The notes under the pieces were generated by a model. The model did no database searches and had not been told where the DNA came from. It saw only the letters and a program-made list of their open reading frames with translations. The position numbers were made by a program, and so were the translations under genes. DNA of 37,631 bases from Actinomycetes bacterium (lineage in GTDB: Bacteria > Actinomycetota > Acidimicrobiia > IMCC26256 > PALSA-610), in the NCBI GenBank assembly GCA_025463905.1, contig JAODBJ010000119.1, positions 1-37,631 on the forward strand, written 5' to 3'. Shown here piece after piece: positions 18,529-25,769 of this stretch. How positions within the stretch are numbered: the stretch's first letter is position 1; every line of letters starts with the position of its first letter.

Positions 18529-18702
18529 TTACTTCTTGAAGATGTCCTTCACCTTCTCGCCGGCCTGCTTCAGGTCGCCCTTCACCTGATCGATCTTGCC
18601 CTCGGCCTGCAACTGCTCGTTGTCGGTTGCGTCGCCGACGGCCTCTTTTGCCTTGCCCTTCACTTCTTGGGCTTTGTTACGGATCTTGTCGTCGGTAGCC
18701 AC
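18529..18702 (-). CDS. CsbD family stress protein
   Basis: A small, highly charged protein of 57 residues with the CsbD pattern: DDKIRNKAQEVKGKAKEAVG, then GKIDQVKGDLKQAGEKVKD. CsbD proteins are induced by general stress in many bacteria, and their molecular role is not settled. I chose GTG 18702 because GGAGGA lies seven bases upstream; the frame runs on to 18741 without support. It stands between a convergent SDR gene and, upstream, the amidohydrolase on the same strand. Confidence 0.9.
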   Translation of the reverse strand: MATDDKIRNKAQEVKGKAKEAVGDATDNEQLQAEGKIDQVKGDLKQAGEKVKDIFKK

Positions 18703-18771
18703 AGTGTGTCCTCCAGCGGTTGGTGACATAGCTGTACCCACCCGGCCACAATTTCCACGCGCATTCGATGT

Positions 18772-19953
18772 TTAACTCGGGCGCGGTTGCGACAACGCGA
18801 GCGCGTTCTCGCGCATTACGAGCCGTATTTCCGTGTCGCTGAAGCCGTCGAGGTCGTCAACGAACGCCTTCGGGTCGGCGAGGCCTTCGGCGTGCGGGTA
18901 GTCGGACCCGAAGATCACGTGTTCCGCGCCGAGGTGATCGCGCAGTTCCTGTAGATCGTCTTCGTAGTACGGCGATACCCAGACGTTCGTGCGCAATTGC
19001 TCGATCGGACTCACTCCGCCGAACGCGGCCGGAACCTGCGCGTACGCCTTCTTCAACGCGCGTGCGAGCAGCGGTACCCAGTCGGACCCACTCTCGATGG
19101 TCGCGACGCGCGCATTCGGGAACCGGTTGAACACGCCGTGACAAATCAGCGCGGCGACAGTGTCGTAAATCGGCCGGTGACCGCCGGTGACATTGCGGAA
19201 CGGGTCGTAGCGGAACGCTTCCATCTCCCCGCTCGAGCCCCAATCCTCCGCGTAGCGGTGATAGCCGCTGTCGCCCGAGTGGTACGCGACGAGGATGCCG
19301 GATTCGTTCACGCGAGCCCAGAACGGGTCGTACATAGCGTCGCCGGGTGACCGGCTGAAGTTCGGGCCGCGCACCGGGCCCGATCGCATCACCACGACGT
19401 GTGTACCGCGCTCGAGCGCCCACTCGAGTTCGCGCACGGCGGCATCGGGATCGATCAACGAGATGTAGGGCGCCGCGAAGATCCGATCGCGGTAGTTGAA
19501 CGTCCAGTCGTCGTGCATCCACTCGTTGAACGCGTGGAATACGACATCGGCCGCGACCGGGTCATGCAGGAGCGCTTCCTCCACGCCGACACCGAGCGTC
19601 GGAAACAAGAAGCAACCCGCCATCCCTTGCTCATCCATCAGCGCCACTCGCGCCGCCGGTTCGCGATACGCGGGGTTGATGGGTTCGAGCGCGCCGAACG
19701 CGGCGCGGATGTCGTCGCCGGCGCGCTTCCCGCGGAAGTAGTCGTCGAGCGCACCCGGTCGCGCGACCGGGTCGAACGTCGGGTTGGGAATGAACTTGAA
19801 CACGCGACCGGCCACGACCATGCGTGGCTTGCCGTCGATCTCCGCCCACTGCACGAGCTTCCTGTGCGACGCGGGAAGGTGCCGCGTGAACGCGTCGGTG
19901 GCCTCGTAGTAGTGATTGTCGGAGTCGAAGACGTCGAAGTCGACGGTTCCCAT
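18772..19953 (-). CDS. Amidohydrolase 2 family metal-dependent hydrolase
   Basis: This protein of 393 residues is of the PF04909 type (2-amino-3-carboxymuconate semialdehyde decarboxylase-like TIM barrel). Metal-site elements are DSDNHYYE near the N-terminus (Asp-x-His-type), VAYHSGDSGYHRY in the middle, and the C-terminal FGSDYPHAEG with the catalytic Asp. Members hydrolyse or decarboxylate ring-derived acids, and actinomycetes carry many copies in lipid and steroid regions. ATG 19953 has GGGAGC six bases upstream. It lies about 80 bases after the AMP-ligase on the same strand and may share its transcript. Confidence 0.88.
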   Translation of the reverse strand: MGTVDFDVFDSDNHYYEATDAFTRHLPASHRKLVQWAEIDGKPRMVVAGRVFKFIPNPTFDPVARPGALDDYFRGKRAGDDIRAAFGALEPINPAYREPAARVALMDEQGMAGCFLFPTLGVGVEEALLHDPVAADVVFHAFNEWMHDDWTFNYRDRIFAAPYISLIDPDAAVRELEWALERGTHVVVMRSGPVRGPNFSRSPGDAMYDPFWARVNESGILVAYHSGDSGYHRYAEDWGSSGEMEAFRYDPFRNVTGGHRPIYDTVAALICHGVFNRFPNARVATIESGSDWVPLLARALKKAYAQVPAAFGGVSPIEQLRTNVWVSPYYEDDLQELRDHLGAEHVIFGSDYPHAEGLADPKAFVDDLDGFSDTEIRLVMRENALALSQPRPS

Positions 19954-20033
19954 GGTTGCTCCCTCGGCGTTCGTGGCGTTGCCAGCGGTACGGCGTGACC
20001 AAACGTACTCACCGCGACGGACGCCTCACCCTT

Positions 20034-21494
20034 TCAGAGGCGATCGGCCCGTAGTTGGGAGCGCCGGAGCTTGCCGGCGTCGTTGCGCAATGGCTCGCCG
20101 ACGAACTCGAACGACCGCGGCACCTTGTAGCGCACCAGGCGATCGCCGAGGAAGGCTCGCAATTCGTCGAGGTCGAGCGCGCTGCCGTCGTCGGTTTGCA
20201 CGATCGCATGCACGCGGTTACCGAGATCGTCGTCGGGAAGTCCGACGACGGCCGACGACCGCACACGCGGATGTTCGTCGAGCGCGGATTCCACCTCGGC
20301 CGGGTACACGTTCGAACCGCCAACGAGGATCATGTCGCTCTGGCGATCGGTGAGGTAGAGAAAGCCGTCGGCGTCCATCGACCCCATGTCGCCGAGGGAC
20401 TCCCACCCGTCGCCCAACGTGCGAGCCTCGGCACCGACATACGTATACGTCTTCACCGCCGGGTCCGACGGCCGCATGAACACCTCGCCGACCTCGCCCG
20501 GCGGCAGGTCCTCGCCATCGGGCCCCACGATTTTGATCTCGCCCGAGATCGCTCGGCCGACCGACCCGCGGTGCGCGAGCCACTCGGTTCCGGTGACGAT
20601 CGTCGATGCCTGCGCTTCCGTGCCGCCGTACAACTCGAAGATCTTCTCGGGCCCGAGCCAGTCGATCCACGCTTGTTTCAACCACTGCGGGCACGGCGCA
20701 CTGAGATGCCACACCACCTGTAACGAAGACACGTCGTAGCGGTCACGCACGGCTTCCGGTAGCCGCCAGATGCGTTGCATCATCGTGGGCACGACGTAGA
20801 GCGAGTCGGGTCGGTGCCGGTCGATCAGCGCGAGCGTCTTCTCCGCGTCGAACTTGCCGCCGAGCACCACGTGGTCACCCGCGAGCAACGCCGTCGTCGC
20901 CCACACGAAGGGACCGTTGTGGTAGAGCGGCCCGGGCATGAGGTGCGTGCCGTTGCGGCGGATCAGCAACAACGGATACGCGTCGGGGTCGATCACACCC
21001 GGTGCATTCGCGAGGATCAGTTTCGGCCGACCGGTGGAACCGCCCGACGTCATCGCCTTCCACGGGTTCGACGTCGCGTCGGGTAGTGGACCGTCGTCGA
21101 GCGACGTGTCGGGTTGCCAGCCGAGGGGAAGGCAGTGATGCCCTTCGTGGTCGCTCGGGTCGGCGCCGACAATCACTTTCGGTCCCGCGAGCTCCACGAT
21201 CCCGTCGAGCTCACGCTTCGGCAGTCGCGACGACACTGGCTGCGGCGTCGCGCCGAGTTTCCACGTCGCGACGACCGCGGCGACGAACGCAACCGAGTTC
21301 GGCAACGCGATCGTGACGACGTCGCCCTGGCCGACTCCGAGTTGTGCGAATGCCCTGGCGCTGCGGTTGGCAAGCTGTTCGAGCTCGCGCCGCGTCACGC
21401 TGCGTTGTTCGTCGGTGACGGCGAGATGATCGGGGTCGGCGGCGGCATCGCCGGCGAGCCGTTGTGCGTACGAGACCATCGGCATGGGCGCCAT
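20034..21494 (-). CDS. Acyl-CoA synthetase / AMP-dependent ligase (ANL superfamily)
   Basis: This protein of 486 residues is complete. Its motifs are A3 TSGGSTGRPK (with one extra Gly against the usual TSGSTG), A5 ELYGGTEAQA, A7 LGDMGSMDADGFLYLTDR, A8 after the hinge (GGSNVYPAEVESAL), and the catalytic Lys in DAGKLRR near the C-terminus. It activates a carboxylic acid to its CoA thioester. It is divergent from the HSD10-like SDR across only 32 bases, so the two are probably co-regulated. The ATG 21494 start has in-frame Met codons at residues 4 and 6 as alternatives. The substrate is unknown; the neighbours suggest a sterol or branched-chain side-chain acid. Confidence 0.92.
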   Translation of the reverse strand: MAPMPMVSYAQRLAGDAAADPDHLAVTDEQRSVTRRELEQLANRSARAFAQLGVGQGDVVTIALPNSVAFVAAVVATWKLGATPQPVSSRLPKRELDGIVELAGPKVIVGADPSDHEGHHCLPLGWQPDTSLDDGPLPDATSNPWKAMTSGGSTGRPKLILANAPGVIDPDAYPLLLIRRNGTHLMPGPLYHNGPFVWATTALLAGDHVVLGGKFDAEKTLALIDRHRPDSLYVVPTMMQRIWRLPEAVRDRYDVSSLQVVWHLSAPCPQWLKQAWIDWLGPEKIFELYGGTEAQASTIVTGTEWLAHRGSVGRAISGEIKIVGPDGEDLPPGEVGEVFMRPSDPAVKTYTYVGAEARTLGDGWESLGDMGSMDADGFLYLTDRQSDMILVGGSNVYPAEVESALDEHPRVRSSAVVGLPDDDLGNRVHAIVQTDDGSALDLDELRAFLGDRLVRYKVPRSFEFVGEPLRNDAGKLRRSQLRADRL

Positions 21495-21526
21495 GATGGC
21501 GCGCCAGGCTCGGTAGCGTCTCGTCC

Positions 21527-22288
21527 ATGGACATCAACGGGGCAAGTGCGATCGTCACGGGCGGCGCGTCAGGCATCGGGGAAGCGGCCGCACGCCGGTT
21601 GGCACAGGCGGGCGCACGCGTCATGATCCTCGACCTCAACGAGGAGCGGGGCGAGCAGATCGCTTCCGAGATCGGCGGCGGATTCGTCAAAGCGAACGTC
21701 ACCGAGGAAGAACACGTGCGCGCCGGTACCGAGGCCGCGGCTGCGCTGGCGCCGTTGCGAGCCTGCGTGCATTGCGCAGGGATCGGCTGGGCGGAACGCA
21801 CGATCAACCGCAACGGCGTGCCGCACAATCTCGACTCGTTCCGCAAGGTGGTCGACATCAACCTGGTCGGCACGTTCAACGTGCTGCGTCTCGTCGCGTC
21901 GGCAATGAACGCAAACGAACCACTCGAGTACGGGGAGCGCGGCGTGATCGTGAACACCGCGTCGGTCGCGGCATTCGACGGCCAGATCGGTCAAGCCGCG
22001 TACGCGGCGTCGAAGGGCGGCGTTGTATCGCTGACCCTCACCGCCGCGCGCGACCTCGCGGCCGCCGGAATCCGCGTGTGCACGATCGCGCCCGGCCTCG
22101 TCGACACGCCCTTACTCGGCACGCTGCCGGAGGAAGCCCGCACCCAGCTCGCGCAGAGTGTGCTGTTCCCCAAACGGCTGGGCCGCCCCGACGACTACGC
22201 GTCGCTCGCGTTCGAGCTGATCAGCAACGGGTACCTGAACGGCGAAACGATCCGGCTGGACGCGGGCATCCGCATGCCGCCCAAGTGA
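21527..22288 (+). CDS. 3-hydroxyacyl-CoA dehydrogenase type II (HSD17B10-like SDR)
   Basis: The protein has 253 residues. The sequence follows the type II 3-hydroxyacyl-CoA dehydrogenase / 17beta-HSD10 pattern closely. The cofactor motif is VTGGASGIGEAA, the active site is INTASVAAFDGQIGQAAYA-type (Ser, Tyr, Lys), then IRVCTIAPGLVDTPLL and NGETIRLDAGIRMPPK. These enzymes oxidise (S)-3-hydroxyacyl-CoA and can act on steroid and isoleucine-derived substrates. It is divergent from the AMP-ligase and convergent with a 39-residue ORF that begins its stop one base after this gene ends. Confidence 0.92.
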   Translation: MDINGASAIVTGGASGIGEAAARRLAQAGARVMILDLNEERGEQIASEIGGGFVKANVTEEEHVRAGTEAAAALAPLRACVHCAGIGWAERTINRNGVPHNLDSFRKVVDINLVGTFNVLRLVASAMNANEPLEYGERGVIVNTASVAAFDGQIGQAAYAASKGGVVSLTLTAARDLAAAGIRVCTIAPGLVDTPLLGTLPEEARTQLAQSVLFPKRLGRPDDYASLAFELISNGYLNGETIRLDAGIRMPPK

Positions 22289-22289
22289 C

Positions 22290-22409
22290 TCAGGCGGTGC
22301 GGCGCAGAACCGCGACCTGGCGGTCGGAGACGATTTCCGTCAGGTCGTAGGCGAGCTCGCGGGTCTGCTGGTACGACGCCAAGTAGTCGAGGAATTGCGG
22401 AACACTCAT
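22290..22409 (-). CDS. Small hypothetical protein, 39 aa
   Basis: ATG 22409 to TGA 22290 encodes a peptide beginning MSVPQFLDYLASYQQTRELA and ending in VLRRTA. GGGGTGG lies a few bases upstream, a good ribosome binding site. The composition is normal for a soluble alpha-helical peptide and unlike a GC shadow. It is divergent from the P450 across 160 bases and convergent with the HSD10-like gene with a one-base gap, so the interval is fully used. Function and family are unknown. Confidence 0.5.
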   Translation of the reverse strand: MSVPQFLDYLASYQQTRELAYDLTEIVSDRQVAVLRRTA

Positions 22410-22510
22410 TTCCACCCCTTATCGATGCACATCACGAATTCCTTGGTGTAACCATGTGAGGGCCCTACTTCGTTCCCAATTTGGGCGGGCCGAGGCGCTC
22501 GCGTGGAAAA

Positions 22511-22525
22511 CTGACGACCCGTCAG
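22511..22525. promoter_or_regulatory. Inverted repeat upstream of CYP142-like gene, candidate operator
   Basis: CTGACG-ACC-CGTCAG forms a 15-bp dyad with perfect 6-bp arms, 45 bases before the P450 start. TGAC...GTCA dyads are a common shape for TetR-family operators in actinobacterial lipid catabolism. No regulator gene is adjacent, so any binder would act from elsewhere. Confidence 0.4.
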
Positions 22526-22569
22526 GTCCTCAGACCTCGCAGCCCGCCCACCGTTCCCGGAGCGCCGTC

Positions 22570-23784
22570 GTGCCCGATCATCCGACGAATGCCGACATCG
22601 ACCTGCTCGACGGCGCCTTCTACATCGAAGACCCGCACGCCAAGTACTCGTGGATGCGTGAACACGCGCCGGTGTACTTCGACGAGAAGAACGGCGTTTG
22701 GGGTCTCGCGACGTATGCGGCGGTGTTGAACGCGTCGAAGGACCCGACGACCTTCTCCAACGCGGCGGGAATCAGGCCCGACAACGGGCCGCTGCCGATG
22801 ATGATCGACATGGACGACCCGCAGCACGTGAAGCGTCGGAAGGTCGTGAATCGCGGATTCACGCCGCGTCGCGTACGCGACATGGAACCGCACATCCGCC
22901 AGGTGTGCGACGAGATCATCGACGCCGTGTGCGAGCGCGGCGAATGCGATTTCGTCGGCGACATTGCCGCGCAACTCCCGATGATCGTGATCGGCGACAT
23001 GCTCGGCGTGGAGCCCGAAGACCGCGGCGACCTGCTCCGCTGGTCGGACGACATGGTGAGCGCCCAGAGCGGGAGCGCCACCGACGAACTCATCATCCGG
23101 GCCGCGACCGCGTTCACCGAGTACACCGAGTACCAAAACCGCGTCATCACCGAACGGCAGACCGAGCCGACCGACGACCTCGTAAGCGTGCTGGTGCACG
23201 CGGAGGTTGAAGGCGATCGGCTCGAGCGCGACGAAGTGCTGCACGAATCGCTCCTGATCCTCGTAGGCGGCGACGAAACGACCCGCCACGTGATCAGCGG
23301 CGGCATGGAACAACTCCTCCTGCACCCCGACCAGCTGAAACTGCTCGCCGGCGACTCGTCGAAGATCACGGTCGCGGTAGAGGAGATGCTCCGTTGGGTG
23401 ACGCCGATCAAGAACATGTGCCGCACGCCGACGCACGACATGGAGTTCATGGGCCAGCAACTGCTTGCCGGCCAGAAGTGCATGCTGCTCTACGAGTCGG
23501 CGAATCGCGATGAAACAAAGTTCGCCGACCCGTTCCGCTTCGACGTGGAACGCCAGCCGAACGAGCACCTCGCGTTCGGATTCGGCGCGCATTTTTGTTT
23601 GGGAAATAGCCTCGCCCGCCTCGAACTTCAGGTGATGATCGAACGCGTCCTGGCCCGGCTCCCCGACCTCGAACTCGCCGCCGACCCCAACGACCTTCCG
23701 CGCCGGCGAGCCAACTTCATCAGCGGCCTGGAATCCATGCCGGTGCGGTTCTCACCCCGCGCTCCGATGAGCGTGGCCTCATGA
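22570..23784 (+). CDS. cyp142: Cytochrome P450, CYP142-like (steroid C26-monooxygenase type)
   Basis: The protein has 404 residues. The heme signature is FGFGAHFCLGNSLARLE with Cys343 as thiolate ligand. The K-helix ExxR is Glu272-Arg275 (EEMLRW), and the I-helix is LLILVGGDETTRHVISGG. Many stretches (IDMDDPQHVKRRKVVNRGFT, DAVCERGECDF, MIVIGDMLGVEP, VKNMCR-like IKNMCR, SGLESMPV) match the M. tuberculosis CYP142 pattern. CYP142 oxidises the terminal methyl of the cholesterol side chain, step one of side-chain degradation. The start is GTG 22570 with GGAGC seven bases upstream; the frame is open to 22456. The last four bases overlap the next gene (ATGA). The subfamily call is from recall, not a search. 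Confidence 0.9.
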   Translation: MPDHPTNADIDLLDGAFYIEDPHAKYSWMREHAPVYFDEKNGVWGLATYAAVLNASKDPTTFSNAAGIRPDNGPLPMMIDMDDPQHVKRRKVVNRGFTPRRVRDMEPHIRQVCDEIIDAVCERGECDFVGDIAAQLPMIVIGDMLGVEPEDRGDLLRWSDDMVSAQSGSATDELIIRAATAFTEYTEYQNRVITERQTEPTDDLVSVLVHAEVEGDRLERDEVLHESLLILVGGDETTRHVISGGMEQLLLHPDQLKLLAGDSSKITVAVEEMLRWVTPIKNMCRTPTHDMEFMGQQLLAGQKCMLLYESANRDETKFADPFRFDVERQPNEHLAFGFGAHFCLGNSLARLELQVMIERVLARLPDLELAADPNDLPRRRANFISGLESMPVRFSPRAPMSVAS

Positions 23785-24239
23785 GCGCCGACCAGCTGGC
23801 CGGCGGGAACCGGGCGCTGGTCGAGCGTTTGTGGGAGACGCTGTACCGGCGCGATTTCGACGGTGTCGGCGCACTGTTCGCCGACGACGGCGAGTACACC
23901 GACATGCCGACGCCGGCCGAAGATGTCGCGCGCGGCCCCGCCCAGATCGCGGCGCGCCTTCGTCTTGGGCTCGAACCGCTGGCGTCGATCTCGCACAAGG
24001 TGCGCACGATCGTCGCTGAGGGCGCGACGGTGGTCACGGAACACGTCGAGATCTGGGATTGGCCCACCGGCGAACACGCCGAACTGCCGTTCGTCTCGAT
24101 GCATGAAGTGCGCGACGGAAAGCTCGTCCGCTGGTGGGATTACTGGGATCTCGCGACGCTGATGAATAACGCGCCGGTGTGGTGGGTTGAACACATCATG
24201 ACGGAGTCGGCCCGGGTCGGTCTGCGCGAACCCGACTGA
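23781..24239 (+). CDS. SnoaL/limonene-1,2-epoxide hydrolase-like (NTF2 fold) protein
   Basis: This protein of 152 residues is a single cone-shaped NTF2-like domain: RALVERLWETLYRRDFDGVG, GEYTDMPTP, and MHEVRDGKLVRWWDYWDL, where the Asp-Arg-Asp set of limonene-epoxide hydrolases would lie. The M. tuberculosis relative EphG (Rv2740) hydrolyses sterol epoxides, which would suit the P450 beside it. It overlaps the P450 stop by ATGA, so the two are translationally coupled. It could also be a SnoaL-type cyclase or isomerase. Confidence 0.82.
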   Translation: MSADQLAGGNRALVERLWETLYRRDFDGVGALFADDGEYTDMPTPAEDVARGPAQIAARLRLGLEPLASISHKVRTIVAEGATVVTEHVEIWDWPTGEHAELPFVSMHEVRDGKLVRWWDYWDLATLMNNAPVWWVEHIMTESARVGLREPD

Positions 24240-24340
24240 ATCAAGACGAGTGCGCGCTACCGTGCCGCTCGGATCGACGGCGGGGTTTGCGTTTTGTCCT
24301 TCTGGGGGTAGGGCGCGCCTCGGCGACCACGAGGAGAAAT

Positions 24341-24712
24341 ATGCCTGACAACAGCGCAACCTTGCACGAGTCGCCGTCGGTGCTCCCTCCGGAGACGATC
24401 GACCAACACCGCGCCATCGCGTCGTTGATGGAAGAGCTCGAAGCCATCGACTGGTACAACCAGCGCGTACACGCGACCACCGACGAATCGCTGCGCGCGA
24501 TCTTGGCGCACAATCGCGACGAGGAAAAAGAGCACGCAATGATGGTGCTCGAGTGGTTGCGGCGGCACGATGCCGTGCTCGATCGGCACATGCGTACGTA
24601 CCTCTTTACCGAAGCACCGATCACCGAGATCGAAGCCGTGGTCGAGGCGGCCGGCGCAACCGACTCGGGCGACCTCGGCGTCGGCCATCTCCACGAGGAG
24701 CCGGACCAATGA
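24341..24712 (+). CDS. Encapsulated ferritin-like protein (EncFtn), encapsulin cargo
   Basis: The protein has 123 residues. The motif EELEAIDWYNQRV followed by HNRDEEKEHAMMVLEW carries the ferroxidase residues of EncFtn at the same numbering as Rhodospirillum rubrum: Glu31, Glu32, Glu34, Trp38, Tyr39, Glu62 and His65. EncFtn oxidises Fe(II) as an annular decamer and works inside an encapsulin shell for iron storage. The C-terminal encapsulation peptide is GDLGVGHLHEEPDQ, in which LGVGHL matches the usual LxxGSL-type core with His for Ser. ATG 24341 has GAGGAG five bases upstream. It overlaps the shell gene by ATGA. Confidence 0.95.
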   Translation: MPDNSATLHESPSVLPPETIDQHRAIASLMEELEAIDWYNQRVHATTDESLRAILAHNRDEEKEHAMMVLEWLRRHDAVLDRHMRTYLFTEAPITEIEAVVEAAGATDSGDLGVGHLHEEPDQ

Positions 24713-25515
24713 ACCATCTGCATCGCGAACTCGCGCCGATCTCATCCGAGGCCTGGGACCAGATCGAGACCGAAGCCTCGCGCACCCTGCGCCACTATCT
24801 CGTCGCTCGTCGCATCGTCGACTTCAGCGGCCCGCTCGGTTGGGAGCACGCTGCGGAACCAACCGGTCGCACGACAGACCTCGAGGCACCGGCCGACAAC
24901 GTGGAAGCGCGTATGCGCCAGGTGCAACCGCTGATTGAGTTGCGCGCTCCGTTCGCGATGCCGCGGGCCGAGATCGACGCAATCGCGGCGGGTGCGCGAG
25001 ACGCGGATCTGGATCCGGTACGGGACGCGGCGCGCCATCTCGCACTGATCGAAGACGGCACCGTCTTCGAGGGCTACGCCGCCGGACAAATTGCGGGGAT
25101 CGGGCAGCGCTCCCCGTACCCGGCGGTGGGCATCACCGACAACTACGCCGACTACCCCAGCCTCGTCGCGCGTGCCGTCGCCACGCTGCAACAAGAGGGT
25201 GTGGGCGGTCCGTATGCGCTGGCGCTCGGTCCCCGCTGCTACACCGGCGTCGTCGAGACGACAGAGTCCGGCGGGTACCCACTCCTCGAGCATGTGCGCC
25301 TGATCCTCGGAGGCCCTGTGTTTTGGGCACCGGCGGTCGATGGTGCGATCGTGCTCAGCACGCGCGGCGGCGACTACGCGCTCACCGTGGGTCAAGACGT
25401 ATCGATCGGCTACTTGCAACACGACGCGGCAAGCGTTTCGCTCTACCTCGAAGAGAGCATCGCCTTCCGCGTCCTTTCGCCGGAGGCTGCAGTGCCGCTC
25501 CGGTACGGAGGGTAG
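24709..25515 (+). CDS. Family 1 encapsulin nanocompartment shell protein
   Basis: The protein has 268 residues with the HK97 phage capsid-like fold. The N-terminus, SEAWDQIETEASRTLRHYLV and RRIVDFSGPLGWEHAA, forms the cargo-binding and N-arm region seen in Thermotoga encapsulin. The C-terminal part has LSTRGGDYALTVGQDVSIGY and the end FRVLSPEAAVPLRYGG. It assembles into an icosahedral shell around EncFtn. It is translationally coupled to EncFtn (ATGA, 24709-24712) and followed after 8 bases by DUF2630, indicating one operon. Confidence 0.95.
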   Translation: MNHLHRELAPISSEAWDQIETEASRTLRHYLVARRIVDFSGPLGWEHAAEPTGRTTDLEAPADNVEARMRQVQPLIELRAPFAMPRAEIDAIAAGARDADLDPVRDAARHLALIEDGTVFEGYAAGQIAGIGQRSPYPAVGITDNYADYPSLVARAVATLQQEGVGGPYALALGPRCYTGVVETTESGGYPLLEHVRLILGGPVFWAPAVDGAIVLSTRGGDYALTVGQDVSIGYLQHDAASVSLYLEESIAFRVLSPEAAVPLRYGG

Positions 25516-25523
25516 GAACAACC

Positions 25524-25769
25524 ATGCCCAGCGATAACGACATCCTCAACGACATCGCCAAGCTCGTCGAAGAGGAACACCGTCTTCTCGAACAGCGTGC
25601 CGGGAAGGGCCTCGACCCGAGCGAGCATGAACGGTTGCAAGTCGTCGAGGAGCGTCTTGATCAGTGCTGGGACCTCTTGCGACAGCGGCGTGCGCACGAG
25701 GAGTTCGGGCTGAATCCGGACGAGGCACGAGTGCGGCCCCCCGAGGTCGTCGAGAACTACGAGCAGTGA
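25524..25769 (+). CDS. DUF2630 family protein
   Basis: This protein of 81 residues is charged and helical, with the family pattern DNDILNDIAKLVEEEHRLLEQ, EHERLQVVEERLDQCWDLLR and a C-terminal PPEVVENYEQ. DUF2630 proteins are common in actinomycetes and have no established function. ATG 25524 has AGGAA six bases upstream. It is the third gene of the encapsulin transcript, and its stop overlaps the next start (GTGA). It carries no encapsulation-peptide-like tail, so I do not infer cargo status. Confidence 0.9.
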   Translation: MPSDNDILNDIAKLVEEEHRLLEQRAGKGLDPSEHERLQVVEERLDQCWDLLRQRRAHEEFGLNPDEARVRPPEVVENYEQ

